Source of the DNA: Saprospiraceae bacterium
GTDB lineage: Bacteria > Bacteroidota > Bacteroidia > Chitinophagales > Saprospiraceae
NCBI GenBank assembly: GCA_016719855.1
Contig: JADJYH010000022.1
Location: 1-19,739, forward strand
Direction of reading: 5' to 3'
DNA length: 19,739 bases
Below, one piece after another: positions 7,702-15,869 of the stretch (its first letter is position 1; each line of letters opens with the position of its first letter). Under the pieces are notes generated by a model. That model saw nothing but the letters and a program-made list of their open reading frames with translations. It was not told the origin of the DNA and ran no database searches. The translations under genes were made by a program, and so were the position numbers.

Positions 7702-9501
7702 ATGAAAAAGGTCATTTGAAAATATCAACGCCAATAGCTACAGGACTGCCGAACTGGACTGCCACCTGCCACCTGCCGAACTGCCGAACTATTTTGCTGC
7801 TCGCCCTGTCCGTGTTCTTCGGCTGTGCCAACCCCATTCTACCGGAAGGCGGCCCAAAGGACCTTGACCCGCCGAAACTCGACTCCCTCCGCTCCACCCG
7901 AAACTTTCAAACCCGTTTCAAAAAACAGGACATTGTGCTGGCCTTCGATGAGTGGGTGGAGCTAAAAGATGTGTTCACACAAGTGGTTATTTCACCGCCG
8001 CTTGCCAAGCGCCCAGAAATCGTGCGGAGAAAAAAAACCATTCAGGTCATTTTCGATAAGGACGAGGTGCTGCGGGACAGCGCCACCTACGTCATCAACT
8101 TCGGGCAAGCCATCCGTGACATCACGGAGGGGAACGTGAACCCAATTCTGTTCGTCTTTTCCACTGGCGACTATATTGACTCACTATCGGTGGAAGGTAA
8201 AATCACCGATGCCTGGACGGGCAAACCAGTGGAAAAGACACTGTTCATGCTCTACGAGAACCTAGCCGATTCGGTGGTGCGCACGGAGCGCCCGTTCTAT
8301 TTTGCGTTGACGGACAAGGAGGGCAGCTTCAAGGTGAACAACGTGAAATCGGGCAACTTCATGGTCGTGGCACTGAACGACCTGAACCTCAACTACCGCT
8401 TCGACAGCGATGCCGAGCAGGTGGGCTTCCTGGACAGCACGCTGGTGTTAGGAGAGGTAGTGCTCGACGGGTGCCGTGAAATTGGACTCTGTGCAGCAAG
8501 ATAGCTTGGAAAACGACACCTCAGCCGTGGTCTGGACACTTTGCTACAACCTTCAAAACCAGCCAAGCCCCCTGTTCCGACGGTCAACCTCCGGCTTTTC
8601 GCAGAAGAAAAGCCCCTGTTTTTGCGAAGCAAAGAAGCCACGAAGTACGGGCAAGTGAAGCTCACTTTCAACCAGCCGCCGGGCGGGGCGAACGTCAGTT
8701 TCGACAGTGTAGGGCAGGTTGTGGTTTTTGAAAACGACAAGGACACGCTGCGGCTTTGGTACCACCATCCTATGCAGGACTCGGCGTGGAGGGTGTACGT
8801 GCAGCGAGACACCAGCGCGGATACGGTTTTGGTAAAAGCGGCCTTCGGGCAGGTTTTTTGGCGGGCGCAAAGCTCACGACCATCGTAAAACAGACTGGAC
8901 AACCAATGAAAACTTTTCCCGGGTCAGCCACTCAGACTCCAGTTCACCCATCCGCTGGTCAGCTTCGACGCTACTCAAATCCGGCTGTTCGAAGACACTT
9001 CGAAGACCGTCGTTCAGCCCTCTGAGCATTGATTCTTTGGAACAGCGGAGTTTTATCGTGAATTTTCCGTGGAAAGAGGGCGTTGGTTACGAGCTGCAAA
9101 TGCTGCCAGGAGGTGTCACCGACCTGTTCGGGTTGGGCTTTTCCGACAGCATCGTGCAGAAAATAACGGTCGGGCTGCGCAAGGACTACGGTACGCTGAC
9201 GTTGAAAGTTACGCAGCTCGATACGGCCAAAGCATACGTGGTACACCTGCTGGACAAGCCCGACGCACCACTGCCAATAAAAATATGGACGGTGGCAAAT
9301 GCAGTGGATTTTCAGGTGAAGGTTGACCTGCTGCCGCCCGCCACCTACGTTGTCGAGCTGATTGAAGACCTCGACCGCAACGGGCGCTGGACGACGGGCA
9401 GCTATGACCTGCATCGCCAACCGGAACGAGTGATTCGGAAAACGCTGGAGGAACTTCGGGCCAATTGGGAGTTGGAAGCAGGGGTGGTTGCGGAGTTTTG
9501 A
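7702..9501 (+). CDS. Ig-like (SbsA/Big_5-type) lipoprotein, frameshifted
   Basis: Surface or periplasmic lipoprotein typical of Bacteroidota, starting after the lipobox with the family signature C-ANPILPEGGPKDLDPPKL. The lipobox is LSVFFGC with its cysteine codon at 7824-7826. An Ig-like domain follows: NFQTRFKKQDIVLAFDEWV, VVISPPL, then ATYVINFGQAIRDITEGN, FSTGDYIDSLSVEG, and a carboxypeptidase-regulatory-like stretch (DKEGSFKVNNVKSGNFMVVA, then LNDLNLNYRFD). The rest, 8500-9501, reads on across shifts (VSFDATQIRLFEDTSKTV, SFIVNFPWKEGVGYEL, and EDLDRNGRWTTGSYD near the end). The start is uncertain. The ATG at 7702 gives MKKVI and needs one extra T near 7715 to join the lipoprotein frame; a TTG at 7677 is the only uninterrupted start. 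The segment between start and lipobox contains a copy of the H4 repeat arm. Precise role unknown. Confidence 0.82.
7745..7790 (+). repeat. Extra copy of the H4 arm inside the lipoprotein 5' region
   Basis: Tandem GCCGAACT/GCCACCT words. Positions 7754-7789 match the complement of the H4 left arm at 32 of 36 bases, and the last 18 are identical. In the lipoprotein frame the stretch encodes the residues just before the hydrophobic signal segment (LPNWTATCHLPNCRTILLL), so repeat DNA overlaps a translated signal peptide or its immediate leader. Confidence 0.8.
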
Positions 9502-9502
9502 A

Positions 9503-9550
9503 GGGTTTTGGGTTTCAGGGGCCCACCGAAACCCAATGAAACCTGAAACC
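9503..9550. repeat. Word-repeat hairpin H5 after the lipoprotein gene
   Basis: GGTTTCAGG at 9511-9519 pairs perfectly with CCTGAAACC at 9542-9550. Flanking units (GGGTTTTG; CGAAACCC, TGAAACC) repeat the same word. It begins two bases after the stop. Further direct GGTTAAACCT-like words follow at 9558-9597. Confidence 0.65.
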
Positions 9551-9721
9551 GTCTTAAAACTGTTAAACCTTGTTTTGCGCTGGTTAAACCTGCGTTAAAG
9601 TATGGGCCGTTCGGGCAACCACCAACTCTTTAAATCGTTCATTGAGAGCAAGTTGCAAGGGTTTTTATCAAAAAGTTAATAAAATGCCTTTGTAACAAGG
9701 CCGCCAAGTTCGAGTCTTAAC

Positions 9722-9753
9722 TTTCGCTGTGCAAAGAGAAAGACGTAATTTTG
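9722..9753 (+). promoter_or_regulatory. Candidate promoter for the first ompH gene
   Basis: TAATTTTG at 9746-9753 matches the Bacteroidota -7 element TAnnTTTG exactly. TTTC at 9722-9725, 20 bases upstream, is one base from the -33 TTTG. The ATG is at 9800, giving a leader of about 40 bases. The remainder of the 300-base gap from 9502 holds hairpin H5 and nothing else I can identify. Confidence 0.55.
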
Positions 9754-9799
9754 ACGGCGTTCTTCAAATTCACTGAAATCAAAATCAAAAAAATCAATC

Positions 9800-10315
9800 A
9801 TGGTTAAGAACACAATTTTCGCAATTCTATTCATCGCCGCTTTTGCTTTTAAGGCTGAAGCACAGCGCATCGCCTACGTGGACGTAAAAGTCATTCTGGA
9901 AAGCATTGACGAATACCAAAAAGCCCAGGACGAACTGGACCAAGTGGCCGCAACCTGGCGCCAAGAAATCGCCCAGGAATACGACAACATCAAGGGCCAG
10001 TACAACCGCTACCAAGCCGAACAAGTGCTGATGAGCGATGATGCCCGCCGCAAAAAAGAAGACGAAATCATGGAAATGGAAAAGAAAGTCCGTGAACTTC
10101 AAAAGGACAAATTCGGCCCAGATGGTGCCCTTTTCCAACGCCGCAAAGAACTTGTGCAGCCTATCCAAGACCGGGTGTACGCCGCCATCGAGGATTACGC
10201 CAGCGACAAGGGCTACGACTTCATCTTCGACAAAAGCAGCTCCGCCGGAATGCTCTTCGCCAGCCCCAGCTACGACAAAACTGGCGAGGTGCTGGAGAAG
10301 TTGAAGCGGAAATAG
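9800..10315 (+). CDS. OmpH/Skp family periplasmic chaperone, copy 1
   Basis: Intact 171-residue protein. The signal peptide MVKNTIFAILFIAAFAFKAEA is cleaved before QRIAYVDVKVILESI, the standard OmpH opening. Residues about 40-120 are a charged coiled coil (QDELDQVAATWRQEIAQEYD and KKEDEIMEMEKKVRELQKDK), the tentacles that in Skp clasp unfolded outer-membrane proteins. The C-terminal strand reads KGYDFIFDKSSSAGMLFASP. Members act in the periplasm in outer-membrane protein assembly. It is followed by a paralogue at 10484, from which it is separated by hairpin H6. No frameshift is seen. Confidence 0.93.
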   Translation: MVKNTIFAILFIAAFAFKAEAQRIAYVDVKVILESIDEYQKAQDELDQVAATWRQEIAQEYDNIKGQYNRYQAEQVLMSDDARRKKEDEIMEMEKKVRELQKDKFGPDGALFQRRKELVQPIQDRVYAAIEDYASDKGYDFIFDKSSSAGMLFASPSYDKTGEVLEKLKRK

Positions 10316-10318
10316 TTC

Positions 10319-10395
10319 GATTGCGGAATGCGGATTTGCGATTGCGGAGTACCCCCGAAACCCAATCCGAAATCCGAAATCCGCATTCCGCAATC
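10319..10395. repeat. Word-repeat hairpin H6 between the ompH genes
   Basis: A perfect 19-bp inverted repeat, 10319-10337 with 10377-10395 (left arm begins GATTGCGGAATGCGG). The interior continues with repeated CGAAATC heptamers on the right and GCGATTGCGG on the left. It starts four bases after the stop of the first ompH gene. There is no T-run behind it. Confidence 0.88.
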
Positions 10396-10414
10396 AACTG
10401 GCCAACCTTTTTGC

Positions 10415-10422
10415 TAATTTTG
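10415..10422 (+). promoter_or_regulatory. Candidate -7 element for the second ompH gene
   Basis: TAATTTTG matches the TAnnTTTG element exactly and is identical to that of the first ompH gene. No good -33 TTTG lies at the usual distance, since that position is occupied by the end of hairpin H6. The second ompH gene may therefore have its own promoter as well as read-through. Confidence 0.4.
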
Positions 10423-10483
10423 CGCACTATTAACAAACGGAAAAACCGCTGCAACGGCGAAAGCGCCGGAGGCGAGTCATACC

Positions 10484-11023
10484 ATGAAAAACTTTTCTAG
10501 TACAATGATTAAGACTTTCGTTAAAGCAGGTTTAATTACCGCAGTGCTCGCTTGCTTCGCCAACTTGGCACAAGCGCAGAAGTTCGGCTACGTCAACTCC
10601 GCTGCCATCCTCAGTGAATTGCCGGAGATGAAGCAGTTGCAATCCTCTTTGGAGGCATACCAGACCATTTTGAAGAAAGACGGCGAAGCAAAAGTTACCG
10701 CTTTTCAGCAAAAGCAGGATGCCGCCGCACAGAAAAAACAACGTGGCGAAATGACGCCGAAAGAAGAGGAGACCGTATCGGCAGACCTGCAAAAAATGCA
10801 GGAAGACCTTTACGCCTACGGCCAAAAAATGGAGGCCGACATGGCTGCCAAGCAGCAAAAGGAAATGGAGCCAATCCTTGCCAAGGTAAACACTGCCATA
10901 CAAGATGTGGCCAAGGAGGGCAATTTCCAGTACATTTTTGATGCACAGTCGGGCGTGATTTTGTACGCCGACGAATCCAGCGACGTGACCAAGCTGGTGA
11001 AGGCGAAGCTGGGGATACAGTGA
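10484..11023 (+). CDS. OmpH/Skp family periplasmic chaperone, copy 2
   Basis: Intact 179-residue paralogue of the preceding gene. ATG 10484 gives MKNFSSTMIKTFVKAGLITA; the internal ATG at 10505 (MIKTFVKAGL) would give a more usual signal peptide length, so either start is possible. Cleavage is predicted after LAQA, before QKFGYVNSAAILSELPE. The middle is a lysine- and glutamine-rich coiled coil (QQKQDAAAQKKQRGEMTPKE, KMEADMAAKQQKEMEP), and the end reads FQYIFDAQSGVILYADESSD. Expected to bind unfolded outer-membrane proteins in the periplasm. Two differing OmpH copies in tandem are common in Bacteroidota. The unit is closed by a terminator at 11139-11176. Confidence 0.93.
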   Translation: MKNFSSTMIKTFVKAGLITAVLACFANLAQAQKFGYVNSAAILSELPEMKQLQSSLEAYQTILKKDGEAKVTAFQQKQDAAAQKKQRGEMTPKEEETVSADLQKMQEDLYAYGQKMEADMAAKQQKEMEPILAKVNTAIQDVAKEGNFQYIFDAQSGVILYADESSDVTKLVKAKLGIQ

Positions 11024-11138
11024 TTTTTTAAGGAAAAAGGAAAAGTTTAAAGGAAAAGTGAGGGCTGCAAACTTCGCAAGTTGATTCGCCACTGACTTCT
11101 GTTAAGCTGAATACGACTTTTCCGACCATAAATTTTTC

Positions 11139-11176
11139 AAAAGCGGGGCGGCATAAATGCAGTCCCGCTTTTTTTT
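11139..11176 (+). terminator. Intrinsic terminator after the ompH pair
   Basis: AAAAGCGGG (11139-11147) pairs with CCCGCTTTT (11164-11172), with a 16-nt loop, and the stem runs into eight T residues (11169-11176). It lies 116 bases after the second ompH stop. Confidence 0.85.
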
Positions 11177-11219
11177 GCCTATAAGCCAATCTCCGCCCAC
11201 CCGGTACGCTCCCACTTTG

Positions 11220-11227
11220 TACTTTTG
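11220..11227 (+). promoter_or_regulatory. Candidate -7 element for mtaB
   Basis: TACTTTTG fits TAnnTTTG, 26 bases before the ATG at 11254. No clear TTTG is present at the -33 distance. The element lies within the right arm of H9. Confidence 0.35.
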
Positions 11228-11253
11228 CCTTTTTACTTTTTACTTCATAACGC

Positions 11254-12595
11254 ATGGCAACTCCTAAATCCGTCGCATTCCATACCCTCGGCTGCAAGCT
11301 GAACTACTCGGAGACCTCCAGCATCGGTAGGCTCTTCGAGGATGCTGGCTATTCGGAGGTGAGCTTCGATGGGGGAGCCGACATCTACGTCATTAACACC
11401 TGCTCGGTGACGGACTTTGCCGACCGAAAGTGCCGCCAAATCGTTAGGCGGGCGCTGCGCAAATCACCGAACGCCAACGTGGTGGTGGTCGGCTGCTACG
11501 CCCAACTGAAGCCACAGGAAATCGCCGAGATACCCGGTGTGGACCTCGTGCTGGGTGCTTCCGAGAAATTCCGCATCCTCGACTTTGTGGACAACCTTTC
11601 CAAAGCGCCTGGCAAGGGCATGGTGCAAGCGGGCGAAGTCAGGGAGGCCAACACTTTCACCCACGCCTTCAGCTTTGGCGACCGTACCCGCTCCTTTCTC
11701 AAGGTGCAGGACGGCTGCGATTACAAATGCACCTTTTGCACCATCCCGTTGGCTCGTGGCAGCAGCCGCAGCGACACCGTGCAAAGCGTGGTGGCCAATG
11801 CCCAAAAAATAGCCAAAATGGGCGTGAAAGAAGTAGTGCTCACGGGCGTCAACATTGGCGACTTCGGCAACGGTACAGAGGTCATTCGAGGGGATGAAGC
11901 CTAAAAAAGAGGCGCTTTTTATTGACCTCATCAAAGAACTCGACAAGGTGCAGGGCATCGAGCGGTTCCGCATTTCGAGCATTGAGCCGAACCTCTGCAA
12001 CGAGGAAATCATCGAGTTCGTGGCACAGAGCGAGCGGTTCATGCCGCACTTCCACATGCCCCTCCAGAGCGGCAACAACAAGCAATTGACCGCCATGCGC
12101 CGCCGATACCGTAGGGAACTGTACGCCGAGCGGGTGGCACTCATCAAGGAGCGGATGCCGCACTGCTGCATCGGGGTGGACGTCATCGTGGGCTTCCCCG
12201 GCGAGACGGAGGAGGACTTTCTGGAAACCTACCGCTTCCTCAATGAACTCGACGTATCGTACCTCCACGTGTTCACCTACTCAGAGCGCCCGAATACCCC
12301 GCCGCCGAAATGCCCGACCCAGTGCCGATGCAAACGCCGCAAGCGCAATGAGATGCTCACCAATTTGTCCGAAAAAGAAGCGCCATTTTTACCAAAATCA
12401 TCTGGGGCAAACGAGGTTAGTGCTTTTGAGAACAGCACGGAGCCAGGCCGAATGTCGGGCTTCACGGACAATTATGTTCGGGTGGAATTGCCCTTGGAGG
12501 AAGCGGCCATCAACACCATTCAGCCCGTGCTGCTCCAAGCCGTTAATGCCGAGGGCCTGATGGAGGTTTTGGAAGTGGCGGCAGTTGGGGTTTGA
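11254..12595 (+). CDS. mtaB: tRNA (t6A37) C2-methylthiotransferase MtaB, frameshifted
   Basis: Radical SAM enzyme that adds a methylthio group to N6-threonylcarbamoyladenosine 37 of tRNA. The N-terminal domain shows TLGCKLNYSET, VINTCSVTDFAD and VVVGCYAQL, with the three cysteines that hold the second iron-sulfur cluster. The radical SAM motif is C-x3-C-x2-C in DGCDYKCTFCTIP. Later parts read RFRISSIEPNL, HMPLQSGNN, GVDVIVGFPGETEEDF, YLHVFTYSERP and a C-terminal TRAM-like end (MSGFTDNYVRVELP). An extra base near 11887 ends the first frame; more shifts occur near 12295, 12335, 12370 and 12420. Corrected length, about 446 residues, is normal. It is preceded by a terminator, so it probably starts its own unit. 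Confidence 0.93.
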
Positions 12596-12653
12596 TTTTT
12601 TGAAAAAAAGGGCGCAGATTTGCCGCTTCGCTGAAAATCCAACGTGGAAGCGA

Positions 12654-12661
12654 TACATTTG
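12654..12661 (+). promoter_or_regulatory. Candidate -7 element before the DUF4129 gene
   Basis: TACATTTG fits TAnnTTTG, 63 bases before the ATG at 12724. TTCG at 12627-12630 is a poor -33 match 23 bases upstream. Low-confidence call. Confidence 0.25.
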
Positions 12662-12723
12662 GATTTTGACAAATTCAAGATTGCCCGGCGAGGCATAAAC
12701 CCATCTTTACAAAAACGCATCCT

Positions 12724-13458
12724 ATGCCCCGATATTTCCATCCTTATTTTCATCTGCATGTTTGCTTCCTCCTTGCTGCTGAGGCGCAGAGCGATGAGCC
12801 ATTGCCCCTCAAACGCCCAACGAGGTATATTCTGGGAAAAGCATCGAACGCCATGATTTCGACGAAAAAAATGGGAGGCGCTGAAGGACGGTATTGACTA
12901 TTCCATTCCCAAGGAAAAAAAGAAAAAGGAGGCGGCAAAAAAGGAAAAGAAGCAAAAAGAAGTGGAGCTGCCAAGCCAGGGCCTGACCGGGTTTGGGCCA
13001 ATATTAAAAATCGTTGGCATCGTCGTGCTTGTCGGCCTGCTGGTGCTGCTGATCGTAAAAATGGCCAGTGGCGAAAACCTCTTCGGCCCCAAAAACAGCA
13101 AGCTGAGACCCGCCGTCAGCCAAGCCGAACTGGACAAAATCGAGGAGAACCTGCACGAAGCCGAACTGAAAGACCCCATCCAGCGGGCCATTGCCGCTGG
13201 CAACTACCCAATGGCCGTGCGGCTGTACTACCTCGCCGTCCTGAAAGAGCTTTCGGTGAAAAACCATATCCGCTGGAAGCGGGACAAGACCAATGGGGCT
13301 TATTTGCGAGAACTGGCTGGTTCGCCGTTGTTCGGCACGGTACAGGAGGTCACGCTGATTTTGAGCGGGTCTGGTACGGGAAGGTGGACTTGGCCAAGCC
13401 GGATTTTGACCAACTGGAAGTAAAATTGAAAAAAGCGGTGGCCACAGCCAGCGCCTAA
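12724..13458 (+). CDS. DUF4129 domain-containing membrane protein, frameshifted
   Basis: Single-pass membrane protein with a C-terminal DUF4129 domain. After correcting one extra C near the start, the ATG at 12724 gives MPDISILIFICMFASSLLAA, a signal peptide, then EAQSDEPLPLKRPNEVYSGK and FDEKKWEALKDGIDYSIPKE. A lysine-rich linker and a membrane helix (ILKIVGIVVLVGLLVLLIV) follow. The DUF4129 region reads AAGNYPMAVRLYYLAVLKEL, IRWKRDKTNGAYLREL and, across a shift near 13370, VWYGKVDL to the end at 13458. In Bacteroidota this gene commonly stands with DUF4350, MoxR, DUF58 and Bat genes, so a cell-envelope role is likely but unproven. The DUF4350 gene follows after 15 bases. Confidence 0.85.
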
Positions 13459-13473
13459 ACCACAGTATCTTAA

Positions 13474-14733
13474 GTGTCAAAAAAACAGATACCCTATATT
13501 GTTGGTGCCGTGTTGCTGCTTTTGGCACTGCTTTTCTACTTTTAAAAGGCAGTGGCAAGACCAATTACAGTTGGCGAGAGCACTACGACCCCAATAGCAA
13601 AGACCCCTATGGCACCTACCTCGTGCGCAACCTCCTTGAAACGTACTATCCCGGCCAACCTTTTGAAGTGGTGATGGACAGCCTCGGTGAGCGGCTCGAT
13701 TCCGGCATTTTCATTTACGTCGGCAACGAGTTTTCGCTCGACTCACTGACGCTCAACCAGCTGCTGCGTTTTGTGGAGCGCGGCAACCAAGCTTTCATCG
13801 CTTGTTCCTACATCCCACAGGGCTTGCTGGATTCGTTGAACGATGAGGCCTGCGTCAGTTCCGACTCCTACGGCGAAGATTCCCCCGTTTTCAACGGTAG
13901 TCTCTACCACGTTACGGATACTGTCGTGAGCAGAACTTCCAGCATCCATCACTGGCCGACACAATGCCTACCAACTCAAGCGCTTGTTCCTGCGCCAACC
14001 CGTTATGTACGAGTGGACTTTTTGTGCCAGAAGAATACCTCTGCGAGGAGCAAACCACCTTCGCCTCGCTCGGCCTCATCAACGGAGAGAACACCAATTT
14101 CATGAGCGCTGCCTACGGAAAGGCGAGTTCCTGCTGGCCACAACGCCCTTGGCTTTCACCAACCTGCACCTCGTAGAAAAGCGAGGATTGGAGTATGCTT
14201 CCAAGGCTTTTCACACCTGAGTGCAGACCCAATTTATTGGGATGAGCGGGCCTACGACCCCTTCAACGACATGGCTGGCGGCAACTCCGACAAGGAAAGT
14301 CCGCTCAAGCACATCCTGTCCCAGCCAGCGCTTGCTTGGGCATGGTATATTTTGTTGGGCATGGCCGTTTTACCTCATTTTTCGGGCGAAATGGCGGCAG
14401 CGGGTGATACCCGTGCTGGAGAAAAACGCAAACACTTCGTTGAATTCATCGGCACCATCGGCAGGTTGTTTTTATCCAAAACAACCACCGCCAACTCGCC
14501 ACCAAAAGATGCGGCTCTTCCTGATTTTCGTGCGGGAACGCTATCACCTGCCCAGCAAAGAACTGAACGAGCAGTTCGCCAAGGGCCTTGCCGTCCGCTC
14601 CGATATACCGGAGGAGCATATCAACAAAATCATCAACCTCAACCTTAACATCAACAATTCTGGCTTCCTCTCTGAAGACACCTTGGTTGATTTTCACCGC
14701 CTGATGGAGCGGTTTTATCGGGAATGTAGGTGA
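13474..14733 (+). CDS. DUF4350 domain-containing membrane protein, frameshifted
   Basis: The GTG at 13474 gives VSKKQIPYIVGAVLLLLALL, an N-terminal membrane helix, and then KTNYSWREHYDPNSKDPYGT with YLVRNLLETYYPGQPF, the typical DUF4350 opening (a GATase-like fold in the family). Further segments are IYVGNEFSLDSLTLNQLLRF, RGNQAFIACSYIP, PVMYEWTFVPEEYLCEEQT, FLLATTPLAFTNLHLVE and a second membrane helix (WYILLGMAVLYLIFRAKWR). The cytoplasmic tail contains LFLIFVRERYHLPSKELNE and ends RLMERFYRECR at 14733. Shifts occur near 13545, 13930, 14010, 14120, 14210, 14370 and 14440-14500. It is tightly coupled to the DUF4129 gene. MoxR, its usual downstream neighbour, is absent; a convergent SUMF gene follows instead. 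Confidence 0.83.
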
Positions 14734-14737
14734 ATTT

Positions 14738-14821
14738 GGGTATTGGGCTATTGGGATATTGGGATATTGAGTGACTTTGGAAGTGCCAAATAATACCCCA
14801 ATAACTCAATAACTCAATATC
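14738..14821. repeat. Word-repeat hairpin H7 between convergent genes
   Basis: The left arm is tandem TATTGGGA octamers (three to four units, about 14740-14772). The right arm (14796-14821) read on the complement is tandem GAGTTATT octamers. GATATTGAGT (14763-14772) pairs perfectly with 14812-14821. The element starts a few bases after the DUF4350 stop and reaches the stop of the convergent SUMF gene (14820-14822). Confidence 0.75.
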
Positions 14822-15781
14822 AATCCTTAATCGCTTTCGCAAAAAACGCCTCGACCTCCTCGCTTTTCATGGGTTTTAGCGGCCTCACCAAGCGGAAGCC
14901 GACATGCGGTGAGTCGGGATTCCACCAGCGGCTTTTCGGGATTTGCGGGTCACGGGCCTGCCAGCGTGGCTCCGATTTTTTGCGGGCGGAGCAGGTGCAG
15001 TCCGAGGCATTGCTGTCATAGGAGCCGCCCTTCACGGTGCGGGAGTGGCGTTTTGTCGGCTCCACCCAAGGATTTGTGGCGGGGTTGCCTTGGAGGTTTT
15101 GCAGGTAGGTTTCATCGTAGGAATCGAGCGTCCACTCCATCACGTTTCCGAGCATGTCGTAGAGACCCAGTGCATTTGGCTTTTTGCGCCAGTTCGTGGT
15201 ATTTTTCAAAGCTGTTATCGTAAAACCAAGCATCCTCGCTTAATTCGTGGCTCAACTGCCAACTGCCAACCGCCGAACTGCCAAACTTAAAGGCGCAGGC
15301 ATACTCCCACTCTGCCTCGGTCGGCAAGCGATAGAAGTTCCCCGTTTTTTCATACAGCCATTTGCAGTAGCGAAGCGCCGCTTGTTGGGTCATGCTCACC
15401 GCCGGGAAGCCTGACTTGCCCATGCCGTAGGTGTAGTCAATGTACTGTGGCGTGGGGCGGCTGATGGCGTCGGACTTGTAGGTTTGGGTCGGGTGCGCCG
15501 TGGAGTCCGTATCGTATTGTTTTTGGTAAAAAATGATGAACTCGTCATAGCCGACCTCCGTTGTGCCTATCCAGAAGCTGTCGAGCTTGACTTGGCGTTG
15601 TGGCTGTTCGTTCGTGGGCCCATTTCACTGCCCATCGTGAAAGTACCGCCGGGCACGAGGCTAAGTTGAAGTTGACTTTCGAGCCGGGATGCGTTCGGTT
15701 TTGGTAGAGGTTTGGGCGGCAGTTTTTCACCGAAAAAAGCGCCAACGCAATGATGGCGAGGGTTTTGAAGAAATGGTTCAT
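14820..15781 (-). CDS. SUMF (formylglycine-generating-enzyme-like) lipoprotein, mostly in frame
   Basis: Exported protein with an FGE-sulfatase/SUMF1 fold, close to the Bacteroidota group that includes the gliding lipoproteins GldJ and GldK. ATG 15781 gives MNHFFKTLAIIALALFSVKNC, a probable lipoprotein signal. Then follow VPGGTFTMGSEMG, QVKLDSFWIGTTEVGYDEF, FPAVSMTQQAALRYCKWLYE, NFYRLPTEAEWEYAC, GLYDMLGNVMEWTLDSYDE, VKGGSYDSNASDC and the family ending SPHVGFRLVRPLKP. From about 15600 to 15200 the frame is clean. The loop after EWEYAC is encoded by a copy of the H4 repeat element (15251-15286). The cysteine pair is C-x-C (DCTCSAR) rather than the C-x4-C of true FGE, so catalysis is doubtful. 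Shifts occur near 15195, 15615 and 15650. Confidence 0.88.
15251..15286 (-). repeat. Copy of the H4 36-nt element inside the SUMF reading frame
   Basis: Aligned without gaps to the complement of the H4 left arm, 29 of 36 bases match. On the coding strand the units are GGCAGTTC, GGCGGTTG, GCAGTTGG and so on. They encode FGSSAVGSWQLSHE, in frame, between EWEYAC and EDAWFYDNS, a position that is a variable loop in related proteins. Confidence 0.78.
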
Positions 15782-15813
15782 GCTTGTTTTTTGTAAAAAA
15801 TTGAGTTCGTGGG

Positions 15814-15821
15814 CAAAAGTA
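15814..15821 (-). promoter_or_regulatory. Candidate -7 element for the SUMF gene
   Basis: On the minus strand TACTTTTG matches TAnnTTTG exactly, 33 bases upstream of the ATG at 15781. A TTTC (one base from TTTG) lies about 21-22 bases further upstream, like the arrangement before the first ompH gene. Confidence 0.5.
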
Positions 15822-15869
15822 GGGAAAGATAAAAATAGCTGGCGAAAGTCCTGAACTTCAGCGAGCGGC

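Larger units (their letters stand above)
11030..11245. repeat. Word-repeat element H9, arms bracketing a terminator
   Basis: The left arm (11030-11064) begins with tandem AAGGAAA heptamers six bases after the ompH stop. The right arm (11211-11245) read on the complement begins with tandem AAGTAAA heptamers. The arms can pair over their outer 15 bases with two mismatches, both the same G/T difference in successive units. They are about 146 bases apart and enclose the intrinsic terminator. Weak compared with H4 and H6, but of the same design. Confidence 0.5.

Noticed and set aside
7551..7790. CRISPR array
   Set aside because: The repeats are contiguous octamers in inverted arms with no spacers of uniform length and no cas genes nearby.
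9827..10393. Long open frames on the minus strand opposite the ompH genes (188 and 186 codons) and opposite mtaB (240 codons)
   Set aside because: They mirror codon-biased genes with clear families on the plus strand, show no domain signature, and are exact antisense shadows.
10319..10395. Classical intrinsic terminators at the word-repeat hairpins
   Set aside because: Stems are strong, but no T-run follows on either strand at most of them; only 11139-11176 and 19439-19464 meet the usual criteria.
12596..12723. Start of a small gene at 12644
   Set aside because: The frame continues only by chance into the signal peptide of the DUF4129 protein; the ATG at 12724 explains the family N-terminus better.
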